A stretch of 33,307 bases of DNA from Ammonifex thiophilus (GTDB lineage: Bacteria > Bacillota > Desulfotomaculia > Desulfotomaculales > Ammonificaceae), in contig NZ_QSLN01000016.1 in the NCBI RefSeq assembly GCF_003368535.1, positions 1-33,307 on the forward strand. The letters run 5' to 3'. The translations under genes and the position numbers were made by a program. The notes under the pieces were generated by a model. The model did not search any database and had not been told where the DNA came from. It saw only the letters and a list, made by a program, of their open reading frames with translations. Of the stretch, positions 1 to 8,920 are shown piece by piece. The stretch's first letter is position 1, and each line of letters starts with the position of its first letter.

Positions 1-86
1 CTGGTAGACTACCAGGTAGATAGGCCGGAGGTGTAAGCCGGGTAACCGGTTGAGCTGACCGGTACTAATCGGTCGAGGTCTTGACC
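1..86 (+). rRNA. rrl: 23S rRNA, 3' end (partial)
   Basis: The window opens inside the last helices of 23S rRNA. The near-universal 3' segment GGTACTAATCGGTCGAGG is at 61-78 and is followed by the usual CTTGACC end. The 5' part lies outside the window. The end is set by family convention and may be off by a few bases. Confidence 0.95.
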
Positions 87-137
87 TGGAGCCTGCCCTG
101 ACACTATGTAGTTTTGAGGGAGCGAGGAAAGACGAGG

Positions 138-257
<120 letters not shown>

Positions 258-267
258 CCTTTAAATT

Positions 268-342
268 TCCGCGATAGCTCAACGGTAGAGCGCCCGGCTG
301 TTAACCGGGTGGTTGCAGGTTCGAATCCTGCTCGCGGAGCCA
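268..342 (+). tRNA. tRNA-Asn (GTT)
   Basis: A complete cloverleaf. The acceptor stem pairs TCCGCGA (268-274) with TCGCGGA (332-338), the discriminator is G339, and CCA is genome-encoded (340-342). The anticodon loop CTGTTAA gives anticodon GTT, for asparagine. The T-loop GGTTCGAATCC is present. It is 10 nt downstream of 5S and is probably processed from the same rRNA transcript. Confidence 0.96.
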
Positions 343-348
343 AATTAT

Positions 349-390
349 TAAAAAACCACCTGTGGGGTCTTCTCACAGGTTTTTTCTTTC
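349..390 (+). terminator. Rho-independent terminator of the rRNA operon
   Basis: The stem ACCTGTG (358-364) pairs with CACAGGT (374-380) and is followed by a run of Ts. An A-run precedes the stem, so it could also work in reverse. It directly follows tRNA-Asn. Confidence 0.85.
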
Positions 391-412
391 TGCAGGCGCC
401 AATCGCCTCCGA

Positions 413-441
413 TTGCTTCTTCCCGCTTTTTCATATACAAT
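413..441 (+). promoter_or_regulatory. Sigma-A promoter of the mobAB-yqeG-aro operon
   Basis: A -35 box TTGCTT (413-418), a 17-bp spacer and a -10 box TACAAT (436-441). It sits between the rRNA terminator and the first gene, which makes a start codon before about 448 unlikely and supports the TTG at 485 for mobA. Confidence 0.55.
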
Positions 442-484
442 TTCCAACGTGGGCGTTTCATTCTCTTGGAGAGGAAGGAAAGGA

Positions 485-1528
485 TTGGTCGAGGCGACGG
501 GCGTAGTTTTAGCTGGAGGCAAAAGCACGCGCCTAGGGCGGAACAAAGCTTTCCTGGAGTGCGAGGGAGAACCCCTTATCACCCGGGTGGTAAATTCTTT
601 GAGGCGGGTTTTCCCGGAAGTTATTGTCGTGGGAGATCCCGAGCTTTACGGTGGCCTGGCCGATCGGGTGGTGTCCGATATATTTCCCGGTGCCGGTCCC
701 TTGGCAGGCATACACGCGGGACTGGTACACGCTTTCCACGAGGTTATTTTCGTTTCCGCCTGCGATCTGCCTTTCGTTAACGAAAAGCTGGCTTTGGGTA
801 TAACCAGGTACATCGAGGGTTATGACGCCGCTATTCCTTGTGTGGGGGGACGGCTGGAGCCTTTGTTTGCCGCTTACCGGCGCACTTGCCTTGGGCCGGC
901 TACCCGCTGCCTGCAGCAGGGGCGCCGAAAAGTAGTTAGTTTCATAGGCGAGATAAAGGTGCGTTACCTCACGGAGGTGGATCTGGCTGGCCTTTCTCCC
1001 GACTGGGGCCGAACCTTCTTCAACTTGAACTGGGATTACGAGCTTGGCCTTTTGCGTGCCGGCCTGCCCCTCAACGTACCGGTGGTGGGAGTGATAGGTC
1101 CCTCAGGAAGCGGGAAGACGACCCTAATCGCCGGTCTTATCCAGGAGCTCTCCTCCCGCGGTTACCGGGTGGCGGCGGTAAAGCATACCGGTCATCGCTT
1201 GGAGGATATCCCGGGTAAGGATACCGCCCGCTTGGCGGCGGCAGGGGCAAAAGTTACGGTGCTGCTGGGCCCAGGAGGATTTTTTTATTTCCGGAGTGGC
1301 GAGGGAGAAGTGGCACCTTTCAAAGTTTTCTGCTTACTGGAGGGAGAAGCCGATATTATTTTAGTGGAGGGGTACAAGCATCTGGCTTTACCTCGGATTG
1401 TAATCGGGGAGGGAGTGGCCAGCGGCGGGGTGCTGGCTTACTTAAAGCCGGGGTTTTCTCCTGAGGAAATAAAGCGACTAGCAAAATCCCTAGAGGAAAA
1501 ATTCTTGAAGCGGAGGTATTCCAGTTGA
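485..1528 (+). CDS. mobAB: Molybdenum cofactor guanylyltransferase / MobB fusion
   Basis: A 347-residue fusion. The N-terminal half is MobA, which transfers GMP to molybdopterin to make the dinucleotide cofactor; its nucleotide-binding motif LAGGKSTRLGRNKA is right at the N terminus. The C-terminal part, from about residue 200, is MobB, a GTP-binding partner with the P-loop GPSGSGKTT. The reading frame is open back to 362, but I chose the TTG at 485. It has GGAGAGGAAGGAAAGG just upstream, removes a non-conserved N-terminal tail, and lies downstream of the likely promoter. The stop overlaps the yqeG start (TTGA), so the two are probably translationally coupled. A role in maturing Mo/W enzymes such as formate dehydrogenase or nitrate reductase is inference. 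Confidence 0.9.
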   Translation: MVEATGVVLAGGKSTRLGRNKAFLECEGEPLITRVVNSLRRVFPEVIVVGDPELYGGLADRVVSDIFPGAGPLAGIHAGLVHAFHEVIFVSACDLPFVNEKLALGITRYIEGYDAAIPCVGGRLEPLFAAYRRTCLGPATRCLQQGRRKVVSFIGEIKVRYLTEVDLAGLSPDWGRTFFNLNWDYELGLLRAGLPLNVPVVGVIGPSGSGKTTLIAGLIQELSSRGYRVAAVKHTGHRLEDIPGKDTARLAAAGAKVTVLLGPGGFFYFRSGEGEVAPFKVFCLLEGEADIILVEGYKHLALPRIVIGEGVASGGVLAYLKPGFSPEEIKRLAKSLEEKFLKRRYSS

Positions 1529-2088
1529 TAAGATTTCTCCTTCCCAAGCTCTACGCTCCCTCACTCCTTTCTCTCACCCCCCTAGAATTGAGGCGGCGGG
1601 GCATAAAAGCGCTAATCCTGGATCTTGATAACACCCTCGTGCCTCGGGGAGAAGAAAAAGTCGACCCATCGGTTAAGAGCTGGGTGGAAAGTCTTAAGCG
1701 GCAGAGCTTTAAGCTCTGCGTGGTTTCTAACAACACCTACGGCAAAGGGGCCGGGCCGATTCAGGAGCTGGGCGTTCCGGCCGTCTTTCGGGCGGTCAAG
1801 CCCTTTCCCTGGGCCTTCCGCCGGGCCCTTGAGCTTCTGGGTACTAGGCCAGAGGAGACGGCCGTAGTGGGAGACCAGCTCTTCACTGATGTTCTGGGGG
1901 GAAATCTCTTGGGGCTTTACACTATTCTAGTACCCTCGCTTAAAGGTCCCGATTTTATCGCCACCCGTCTCCTTGTCCGACCTGTGGAGCGCCTGGTGTG
2001 GCGCTGGATTTGCTCCAAGGTTCCTCGTCTCCAGGAGCCGGTCCCAAGAAAGACAGAACTTCGCTCCAGTTGTCGGACAGGGGGTTAG
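1525..2088 (+). CDS. yqeG: YqeG-family HAD IIIA phosphatase
   Basis: 187 residues. HAD motif I is LDLDNTLVP near residue 35, with the nucleophile and acid Asp residues. Motif II is around VVSNNT, and the C-terminal VGDQLFTDVLGGN carries the metal-binding acidic residues. This matches the YqeG family (related to mitochondrial phosphatidylglycerophosphatases), commonly found just ahead of aroE in Firmicutes. The substrate is not shown by the sequence. The start is a TTG overlapping the mobAB stop, with GGAGG about 8 nt upstream. Confidence 0.88.
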   Translation: MIRFLLPKLYAPSLLSLTPLELRRRGIKALILDLDNTLVPRGEEKVDPSVKSWVESLKRQSFKLCVVSNNTYGKGAGPIQELGVPAVFRAVKPFPWAFRRALELLGTRPEETAVVGDQLFTDVLGGNLLGLYTILVPSLKGPDFIATRLLVRPVERLVWRWICSKVPRLQEPVPRKTELRSSCRTGG

Positions 2089-2094
2089 AGCCGA

Positions 2095-2988
2095 ATGCGG
2101 ATAGACGGCAATACTAGAATTGTAGGTATTTTTGGCGATCCTATTGCTCACACCCTCTCACCCCGCATGCATAATGCCGCCTTTCAGTCGCTTAACCTCA
2201 ACTACGTCTATGTTCCCTTCCGGGTGCGGCGAGAGGAGCTGGCGGAGGCTACGGCAGCTATAAAGGCCCTTAATCTGGCCGGAATAAACGTCACCGTTCC
2301 CCATAAGGAAGCCATAATACCCTACCTGGACGAGTTGGAAGAGGAAGCGCGTCTCATCGGAGCGGTGAATACAGTGATCAACCAAGGCGGCAAACTCTGG
2401 GGCAGCAACACTGACGCTTCCGGATTCCTGGCCGCCTTGCAGGAAGAAGGCTTTGCGCCGGCGAAGAAAAAAGTAGCGGTGCTGGGAGCGGGAGGAGCGG
2501 CCAGAGCGGTAGGGGTGGCCCTGGCCAGGTCCCAGGTGGAGGAAATAATTTTTTTTAACCGCACCTTCGATCGAGCAGCAGAGCTGGCAGCTTATCTAGA
2601 AGAAAGAACGGGAGTAAGGACGCGCGCTCTCCCTTGGGAGGAAATGGGAAGCTCAAAGGGAATAGAATTGCTACAGGCGGCAGATCTTATAGTCCAGACC
2701 ACCAGCCTGGGTATGTATCCCTGCGAGGGCGAGATGCCTCCGGTGGCAGGAGAGGCTTTCCGGCCAGGCCAACTGGTGATCGACCTGATTTATCGCCCTC
2801 TAGAAACCCGTTTCTTATCTTTAGCCCGAAAGAGGGGAGCTAAGACCGCCAGCGGTCTCGGTATGTTGCTTTACCAGGGGGCGCTGGCTTTTTCCTTGTG
2901 GACTGGCGTACCCGCTCCTTTGGAAGTTATGCGAGCGGCGTTGGAGGAGGCCCTGGGAGTGGGGCAAGGGAGGGGAGAAGATGCTTAG
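2095..2988 (+). CDS. aroE: Shikimate dehydrogenase
   Basis: 297 residues, slightly longer than average. It reduces 3-dehydroshikimate to shikimate with NADPH in the cytoplasm. The substrate site TLSPRMHN (residues 20-27) and the catalytic lysine in NVTVPHK (K71) are present, as is the Rossmann glycine motif GAGGAARA near residue 130. A GGGGG Shine-Dalgarno precedes the ATG. The 3' end overlaps aroC by 8 nt. It is the first of four consecutive shikimate-pathway genes. Confidence 0.95.
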   Translation: MRIDGNTRIVGIFGDPIAHTLSPRMHNAAFQSLNLNYVYVPFRVRREELAEATAAIKALNLAGINVTVPHKEAIIPYLDELEEEARLIGAVNTVINQGGKLWGSNTDASGFLAALQEEGFAPAKKKVAVLGAGGAARAVGVALARSQVEEIIFFNRTFDRAAELAAYLEERTGVRTRALPWEEMGSSKGIELLQAADLIVQTTSLGMYPCEGEMPPVAGEAFRPGQLVIDLIYRPLETRFLSLARKRGAKTASGLGMLLYQGALAFSLWTGVPAPLEVMRAALEEALGVGQGRGEDA

Positions 2989-4147
2989 GTATCTCACGGC
3001 AGGGGAATCGCATGGGCAGGCGCTGCTTACCATAATAGAGGGGATGCCGGCAGGACTCTGGCTCACGGCCGACTACATCGACCGGCAGCTGGAGCGCCGG
3101 CAAGGAGGATACGGCCGGGGAGCGAGGCAGCGCATAGAGCGGGATAGGGTGGAAATCTTGAGCGGCGTGCGTGGTGGATTTACGCTGGGTTCTCCTATAG
3201 CTTTGAAGATAGCCAACCGGGACTGGGAGAATTGGCGGGAGATCATGAATCCGGGCTTGGAGGCCCGCTTGGACGAGCGGGTGATAACGCGGCCTCGGCC
3301 CGGGCACGCTGACCTGGCGGGGGCGCTGAAGTATGCCTTTTACGACTTGCGCAACGTGCTGGAAAGGGCTAGTGCCCGCGAAACAGTGGCCCGGGTGGCG
3401 GCAGGGGCGGTAGCCCGCCGTTTCCTGGAGGAACTTGGCATAACTCTAGCTGGCCAGGTGGTGCAAATAGGGGAAGTAAAGGCTGTGCCGGCGGAGGGAA
3501 CGCCGGAAGAGATCCGCAGCCAGGCGGATGCCTCCCCGGTTTACTGCCCTGATCCCCAGGCCTCAGCTGCTATGGTGGAGGCCATCGAGCGGGCCGAGAA
3601 GGCAGGCGATACTTTGGGAGGCATATTTGAGGTAAGGGTTTACGGAGTTCCGCCGGGGCTGGGCAGCTATGTTCACTGGGATCGGCGTTTAGACGGTCGG
3701 CTAGCCCAAGCCGTGATGAGCATTCCGGGGATCAAGGGAGTAGAGATAGGTTTGGGTTTTGCTCTGGCTTCCCTGCCCGGCTCACGGGCCCACGATGAGA
3801 TCTTCTATTCACCGGTGCAGGGGTACTACCGGGTTACCAATCGGGCCGGAGGCCTAGAAGGAGGGGTAACTAACGGAGAACCCATAGTGGTGCGGGCAGT
3901 CATGAAGCCGATACCCACCTTAAGGAAACCGCTGCGTAGTGTCGATATGTTTACCAAGGAACCGGTAGCAGCAGCTTACGAGCGAGCCGATGTCTGCGCT
4001 GTGCCTGCAGCTTGCGTCATTGGGGAGGCGGTAGTGGCATGGGAGGTAGCAGCAGCTTGCCTGGAGAAGTTTGGTGGGGACACCATGGCCGAGCTAAAAG
4101 AGAGTTTCTTGCGGTACAAAACGAGGATAAGGCGGGGGGAGCGTTGA
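2981..4147 (+). CDS. aroC: Chorismate synthase
   Basis: 388 residues, normal for the FMN-dependent family. It converts EPSP to chorismate, the last step of the common aromatic pathway. Family signatures visible are GESHG at the N terminus, [25 protein letters not shown] and the C-terminal [10 protein letters not shown]. The ATG lies inside the aroE 3' end with GGGAGGGG-type Shine-Dalgarno upstream. The TGA stop overlaps the aroK TTG start. Confidence 0.96.
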   Translation: MLRYLTAGESHGQALLTIIEGMPAGLWLTADYIDRQLERRQGGYGRGARQRIERDRVEILSGVRGGFTLGSPIALKIANRDWENWREIMNPGLEARLDERVITRPRPGHADLAGALKYAFYDLRNVLERASARETVARVAAGAVARRFLEELGITLAGQVVQIGEVKAVPAEGTPEEIRSQADASPVYCPDPQASAAMVEAIERAEKAGDTLGGIFEVRVYGVPPGLGSYVHWDRRLDGRLAQAVMSIPGIKGVEIGLGFALASLPGSRAHDEIFYSPVQGYYRVTNRAGGLEGGVTNGEPIVVRAVMKPIPTLRKPLRSVDMFTKEPVAAAYERADVCAVPAACVIGEAVVAWEVAAACLEKFGGDTMAELKESFLRYKTRIRRGER

Positions 4148-4680
4148 GGAACGTAGTTCTCATTGGTTTCATGGGAACGGGAAAAACGGCGGTAGGCAAG
4201 AGACTGGCCCGGCTTCTAGGCTGGGAGTTTATCGACACCGATGCGGAGATCGAGCGCTTGACGGGTAAGTCCATTGCCCGGCTTTTCACCGAGGACGGAG
4301 AGATACGCTTTCGGTCGGAGGAGAATCTGCTTTGCCGCCGGCTGGCCGGGAGAGAGCGGCTAGTGATCGCCACCGGCGGGGGCATGGTGCTCAATCCCGA
4401 GAATGTGGCCTTGTTGGGACAAAACGGAGTGTTCATCAAGCTCTACGCCGATCCGGAGGTGATAATCTCACGCCTCAAAGGTAAGCGCCGGGAGCGCCCC
4501 CTCATAGGGAAAGGAGATTTGCGGGAGCGGGTGCTGACCCTACTCAAAGAGCGTGAAGGGGCCTACGACATAGCGGAGTTCGCGGTGGATACCGGCAAGC
4601 AAAGCCCCGAAGAGTCGGCCCAGATAATCTATCAATACCTCAAGGAGAAGAGCTATCTCGATGAAGACGGTCAGGGTTGA
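4144..4680 (+). CDS. aroK: Shikimate kinase
   Basis: 178 residues, the usual size. It phosphorylates shikimate at O3 using ATP. The P-loop GFMGTGKT is at residues 8-15. The shikimate-binding DTDAEIE and the lid segment KGKRRERPL are also present. The frame extends upstream, but the TTG at 4144 gives the typical [11 protein letters not shown] terminus, overlaps the aroC stop (TTGA) and has a GGGGGGAG Shine-Dalgarno. It overlaps aroB by 20 nt. Confidence 0.94.
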   Translation: MRNVVLIGFMGTGKTAVGKRLARLLGWEFIDTDAEIERLTGKSIARLFTEDGEIRFRSEENLLCRRLAGRERLVIATGGGMVLNPENVALLGQNGVFIKLYADPEVIISRLKGKRRERPLIGKGDLRERVLTLLKEREGAYDIAEFAVDTGKQSPEESAQIIYQYLKEKSYLDEDGQG

Positions 4681-5743
4681 GCTGGGGAACAGGAGTTACC
4701 CCATCTATGTGGGCGAAGGGTTACTCGTCCGGGTGGGGGAGTTAACGCGGCAGCACCTTCCCGGACGCCGCCTCATGGTGATAAGCAACTCTACCGTGAC
4801 CGGACTCTATGGAGAGTTCTTAAAAAGGAACTTGGAGGCGGCGGGCTGGAAAGTTTTATGGGCCGAGATGCTGGACGGCGAGGAGCACAAAAACTTGGCC
4901 ACCGTATCCCGACTTTACGACTTAGCTGTGGAGGGAGGACTGGAGCGCGGCGATGCTATTCTGGCCTTCGGGGGCGGGGTGGTAGGGGACGTGGCGGGTT
5001 TCGTGGCCGCCACTTTTATGCGCGGTATAGCTTGGGGGCAGGTTCCCACTACCCTCTTAGCTCAGGTCGATGCTAGTGTAGGGGGAAAGGTGGGAGTGAA
5101 CCATCCCAAAGGGAAGAATCTCATTGGAGCTTTCCATCAGCCCCGCTTGGTGGTGGCAGATGTTGCTACTCTGCGCTCCCTTCCCCGACGCGAAATTGCC
5201 TCTGGCATGGCGGAAGTGGTCAAATACGGGGTCATCCGCAGCGCCTCTTTCTTCGCTTGGTTGGAGGAAAACGTAGAGGAACTTTTGTCCCTGGTTCCGG
5301 AAGCTTTGACCCACGCCGTAGCTACTTCCTGCCGCATAAAGGCCGAAGTGGTGGCGGCCGACGAAAGGGAATCGGGTTTGCGGGCCATTCTCAACTTTGG
5401 TCACACGGTAGGACATGCTCTGGAAGCGATGACCGATTACACCCGCTTCACTCACGGGGAAGCAGTGGCCATAGGCATGGTCGTGGCTTCACGTCTTGCC
5501 CGCCACCTGGGGTTGGGTTTTACGGCGGAGGAAGAAGAGCGCTTGGTGAATTTGCTTGAGGCCATAGGTCTTCCCACTTCTCTTCCCCCTGGTACCGACC
5601 CCCGAGAACTCCTCCTTTTCATGCAACGGGACAAAAAGGTTAAGGAAGGAAAGCTTACGTTCGTCTTGCCCCGGCGCATAGGTGAAGTAGAAGTAGTCCG
5701 GGAGGTTCCCCAGGAGATACTTTTAGAAGTATTGAGTGCCTGA
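4661..5743 (+). CDS. aroB: 3-dehydroquinate synthase
   Basis: 360 residues. It cyclises DAHP to 3-dehydroquinate, the second step of the shikimate pathway, with NAD and a divalent metal. The nucleotide site GGGVVGDVAGFVA, the active-site DASVGGKVGVNHP and the metal-site segments NFGHTVGHA and THGEAVAIGM are all visible. The ATG lies within the end of aroK, implying translational coupling. Together with aroE, aroC, aroK and the later aroQ, the window holds most of the pathway apart from DAHP synthase and aroA. Confidence 0.96.
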   Translation: MKTVRVELGNRSYPIYVGEGLLVRVGELTRQHLPGRRLMVISNSTVTGLYGEFLKRNLEAAGWKVLWAEMLDGEEHKNLATVSRLYDLAVEGGLERGDAILAFGGGVVGDVAGFVAATFMRGIAWGQVPTTLLAQVDASVGGKVGVNHPKGKNLIGAFHQPRLVVADVATLRSLPRREIASGMAEVVKYGVIRSASFFAWLEENVEELLSLVPEALTHAVATSCRIKAEVVAADERESGLRAILNFGHTVGHALEAMTDYTRFTHGEAVAIGMVVASRLARHLGLGFTAEEEERLVNLLEAIGLPTSLPPGTDPRELLLFMQRDKKVKEGKLTFVLPRRIGEVEVVREVPQEILLEVLSA

Positions 5744-5761
5744 AGGAGGGTTCTAAGCAGC

Positions 5762-7168
5762 ATGGCTTTGCCCTGGGATGAGGCTTGGCTTCGCGAAGTT
5801 TTGGAGACGGCTTTGGCACGGGGAGGAGACTACGCCGATATCTACTTAGAGGAGCGGCGGAGCACACTCATCGCGCTGGAGGATCGGCGGGTGGAACGGG
5901 TGCATGTGGGGGTGGATCGGGGAGCGGGGGTGCGGGTACTCAAAGGCGATAGTACCGTTTACGCCTATACCAACGACCTCAGCCGCGATGGGCTCTTAAG
6001 GATAGCGGAGCAGGTTTCCCGGGCCGCAGCTCAGGGGCGGGAGATCGGCTTATCCCAGCTTAAGAAACTGGACGAAGAGATCCCTTCGTTAGAAGACGCG
6101 CCGCTAGAGGAAAAAGTAAAGGTGGTGCAAAAGGCCGACGAGGCGGCTAGGGAAGTCTCTCCACTTATAAGACAGGTAATGGTGAGTTACGGAGATGTTG
6201 CCCAAGATTTGATTATTGCTACCAGTGAAGGGGAGCTGGTGGAGGAGAAGCGAAGCCGGCTGCGTTTTACGGTCAATGCGGTGGCAGCCGAAGGAGGAGT
6301 AATTCAAACCGGCTTCGAGGCGCTGGGGAGCACGGCCGGCTTCTCGGCCGCCTTTAAAGAGTCTCCTCCTGAGGAGCTGGCGCGGGTGGCGGCGCGGCGA
6401 GCGGCGGCTTTGGTGAAGGCTCCACCGGCGCCGGCAGGCAAGATGCCAGTGGTGCTGGCCGGGGAGGCAGGGGGCACTATGGTGCACGAGGCATGCGGTC
6501 ACGGATTAGAAGCCGATCTGGTACAAAAAGGCCTCTCCGTTTACAAAGGGAAGCTGGGGGAGCAGGTGGCCGCAGAAGAGATTACGGTGATCGACGACGC
6601 CACTCTACCGGGTAAGTACGGATCCTACCGCTACGATGACGAAGGGGTTAGGGCGCGCCCGGTGGTCCTGATCGAGAAAGGAGTCTTAAAAGAGTACCTT
6701 TACGACCGACGCACAGCGGTCAAAGAGGGCCGTAACTCCAATGGTCACGGGCGGCGGGAGTCTTACCAGCACAAGCCCATCCCCCGTATGGCCAACACCT
6801 ACATCGCCCCAGGTGAGTGGGATCCGGAAGACATAATCCGCGAGGTCAAGGAAGGGTTCCTGGTTAAAAAGATGGGGGGCGGGCAGGTAAACACCACCAA
6901 CGGCGACTTTGTCTTCGAAGTGGCGGAAGGCTACCTCATTCAGGACGGAGACGTGGGGCCGTTGGTGCGGGGAGCCACCATTACCGGCAACGGCCCGGAA
7001 GTTCTACGGCAGGTCACCATGGTGGGTCGCGATCTCGGCTTCACCGTAGGTACTTGCGGCAAGGACGGCCAGGGTGTGCCCGTTAGTGACGCGCAACCAA
7101 CCATAGCAGTTGGGGAGCTCATAGTGGGAGGCACCCGCGTCGGGAACGTGAGGATCCGCCGGCTTTAG
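5762..7168 (+). CDS. tldD: TldD metalloprotease subunit
   Basis: 468 residues, the normal TldD size. The zinc motif HEACGH is at residues 242-247 and the conserved C-terminal GTCGKDGQG is near residue 432. TldD pairs with TldE (PmbA) to form a peptidase that degrades small unfolded or modified peptides, known from microcin B17 maturation and CcdA turnover in E. coli. A GAAGGAGGG Shine-Dalgarno precedes the ATG. Its partner pmbA is not adjacent: it lies about 3.1 kb downstream, beyond a minus-strand locus and CRISPR array 1. Confidence 0.94.
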   Translation: MALPWDEAWLREVLETALARGGDYADIYLEERRSTLIALEDRRVERVHVGVDRGAGVRVLKGDSTVYAYTNDLSRDGLLRIAEQVSRAAAQGREIGLSQLKKLDEEIPSLEDAPLEEKVKVVQKADEAAREVSPLIRQVMVSYGDVAQDLIIATSEGELVEEKRSRLRFTVNAVAAEGGVIQTGFEALGSTAGFSAAFKESPPEELARVAARRAAALVKAPPAPAGKMPVVLAGEAGGTMVHEACGHGLEADLVQKGLSVYKGKLGEQVAAEEITVIDDATLPGKYGSYRYDDEGVRARPVVLIEKGVLKEYLYDRRTAVKEGRNSNGHGRRESYQHKPIPRMANTYIAPGEWDPEDIIREVKEGFLVKKMGGGQVNTTNGDFVFEVAEGYLIQDGDVGPLVRGATITGNGPEVLRQVTMVGRDLGFTVGTCGKDGQGVPVSDAQPTIAVGELIVGGTRVGNVRIRRL

Positions 7169-7355
7169 AACTCCCGGCAAGCTGCGGTACGCAAAGGGAC
7201 GACTTCGCGGATGCATATATTTCGCAAATCTGCCGCTTGTTTCCGCTCATGACTCCTACTCGGCGGAGAAGGCTTTTAACGTCCCATAGCCCGACGAAAA
7301 GAGTTAGACTACGGAGAAGAGTAGGAGCGGAGTTAACTAGAAGATCAACAATCAC
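7169..7355. other. Intergenic region with a 9-bp inverted repeat
   Basis: No convincing gene. An inverted repeat CTCCTACTC (7253-7261) / GAGTAGGAG (7319-7327) encloses 57 nt. A minus-strand open frame starting with GTG at 7355, directly after the neighbouring stop, runs into tldD. It has no ribosome site and no recognisable motif. There is no clear terminator for tldD or for the minus-strand gene. Confidence 0.4.
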
Positions 7356-8033
7356 CTAGACGTTACCGTTGGTCCCGAGGTCGCGTTCGTTTTCCCCAGG
7401 TTCTCTCGCTGCCCAGTCTTTCTTCGCCGCGCGGTAGCCGGCTTCCAGCATGTAGGGAAGGGCAGCAAAAAGAACTCCCGCATAGTACGCCGCTTCCTCG
7501 ATAACCACTAACTCAGCAGCCGAAGCAGCTCCTATAGCCAGTCCACCGGTGATAAAGGCCAAGATACCGCTCACGACCAGGTGGCGGACCCGTGCCTTGT
7601 AGAAAGAAGGGCTAAAATCCTGCACTACCGCCCACAAGATCAGCGGTATAAAGAGAGCCAAAGTTGCCGCTCCGCGAAGGACGGCCTGAACTATCGGCAC
7701 AGCACCCACCAACGCAGAAATCACCAACTCAGGGAGCAGCAGAAAAGCCGTGAGGATCAGATACTGGACCAGACCAACCTGCCGCAGAAAGTGCAGGCGC
7801 GACCGCGGTGGAACCGGAGATTTGGCAGCAGGAAGACTTTCAGGAGGCAAAAGACAACCGTACGCATAAAAGAAAAAGCCTGCTCCTCCTATGACAGCCA
7901 GTCTCGTCCACCAATTTAGACGTATGTCAATGTCGGCTATACCAGAAACGAAGCTGCCGGAACCAAGTCCGCCTATCACCGACAAAACCAGTGCTAATAC
8001 AAGCGGTGAGAGCGGAATCCTTCTACCTTCCAT
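7356..8033 (-). CDS. Polytopic membrane protein, function unknown
   Basis: 225 residues, not recognised. It is strongly hydrophobic with roughly six membrane segments, at about residues 6-28, 42-62, 85-105, 110-140, 150-175 and 180-200. The C terminus is short, charged and probably cytoplasmic. I prefer the ATG at 8033 over the in-frame GTG at 8042, because GCAGGAG lies 8 nt before the ATG but abuts the GTG. It is on the opposite strand to the flanking tldD and pmbA, and starts about 30 nt after the end of a broken gene on the same strand, so the two probably formed one transcript. An immunity-like or transport role is possible but unsupported. Confidence 0.6.
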   Translation of the reverse strand: MEGRRIPLSPLVLALVLSVIGGLGSGSFVSGIADIDIRLNWWTRLAVIGGAGFFFYAYGCLLPPESLPAAKSPVPPRSRLHFLRQVGLVQYLILTAFLLLPELVISALVGAVPIVQAVLRGAATLALFIPLILWAVVQDFSPSFYKARVRHLVVSGILAFITGGLAIGAASAAELVVIEEAAYYAGVLFAALPYMLEAGYRAAKKDWAAREPGENERDLGTNGNV

Positions 8034-8063
8034 TTGGTTCACTCCTGCATCTCTACACCAATG

Positions 8064-8649
8064 CTACCACGGCCGCAGATAATTTACACCATACTCCTGC
8101 CAAGCTTTTGCGGCTGCTTTGTAAAAAGTTACCCCGTCAGTTGCAAAAAATGCGCCCCAGCCAACGATCGGTACAGCTTTAGACCCACCTTCCCGAGTGT
8201 CCCTGTCGCTTTCGCGGCTTTGTAGTAGTTCCCCAGCTTCCCCAGCGCATAGTCCTTGCCTACGTTTACAGCCGCCTCCTTCGGAGAACTCCAAGTGCGC
8301 AGATCGTAGTCTCTAAAATCACGACCTTAGCGCCTTCTTTTGCCGCATACCCCGCTCTTGAAACGTAGTAACCCACCTTCTGAACACCACTACTCCACCA
8401 ACTCATCCAGTATTCTACCTCTTCCCAAGCTTGAGTTGAAAGGAAACCAAAAGCACAGCTGTGCGTTGCTTTCTCCTCAATTTCTGCCAGCAAAGGAGGG
8501 ATGTTAGCCAAAAAGCCATCCTCTGCATGGTAAACCTTTCCTGAAATAGACCCTCTCCGCAAAAAGTCCCTGGCAGAAGTTCCGAGGACCTTCCTACCCG
8601 TTGCAAGCGTACGCCGTAGGAAGAGGTCGGGATGCTTCGAAGCCAGAAT
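8064..8649 (-). pseudogene. Broken gene, unrecognised; two frame changes
   Basis: Protein-like sequence continues across three frames on the minus strand. From about 8649 to 8320 it reads through FLRRGSISGKVYHAEDG to GAKVVIL. It then continues in a second frame as RDYDLRTWSSPKEAAVNVG to KATGTLGKVG (about 8326-8180). It ends in a third frame as KAVPIVGWGAFFATDG to GVNYLRPW (stop at 8064). Joined, these give about 195 residues with an upstream stop at 8650 and no obvious ATG/GTG. The glycine- and alanine-rich hydrophobic VPIVGWGAFFATDG resembles the membrane-active stretches of some secreted or polymorphic toxins, but this is weak. It may be a decayed gene, or an intact one with sequencing errors in this record. 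I do not recognise the family. Confidence 0.45.
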
Positions 8650-8793
8650 CTACAGGATGGGAGGCGGTAGAGAGGAGTTAACGGAAAGCCGCCGGTGGCC
8701 AGGAGCCGGAGTAATTCTTTGTCTCGTTCCGAAAAACGCCGAAAATGAAGGGAAGCGGCTGTTTCTTGCAGCGAGCGTTGACAAATCCGAGGT

Positions 8794-8823
8794 TTGCTCT
8801 TTCTGCCGCTGCCGTGTTATAAT
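8794..8823 (+). promoter_or_regulatory. Candidate promoter for CRISPR array 1 transcript
   Basis: A perfect TATAAT (8818-8823) with the extended TG element at 8815-8816. The best -35 is weak (TTGCTC, 8794-8799, spacer 18). A consensus TTGACA at 8778-8783 is too far away (34 bp) to pair with it. Transcription would start near 8830, inside the GTCGACC motif. Confidence 0.5.
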
Positions 8824-8920
8824 TGCCGTCGACCTGGGTGGTTAAAGGGTGCTGGGAGCCACCTGCTGTTTGGAAGATTATAACAGATCCAGTAGTGATG
8901 CGGGTTTCGGGGATCGAGAG

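Noticed and set aside
7119-7355. Minus-strand 78-codon frame directly after the membrane protein stop
   Set aside because: No ribosome site, no motif, and it runs into the 3' end of tldD.
8778-8823. Consensus TTGACA paired with TATAAT in the array 1 leader
   Set aside because: The spacer is 34 bp, twice the usable length, so they cannot form one promoter.
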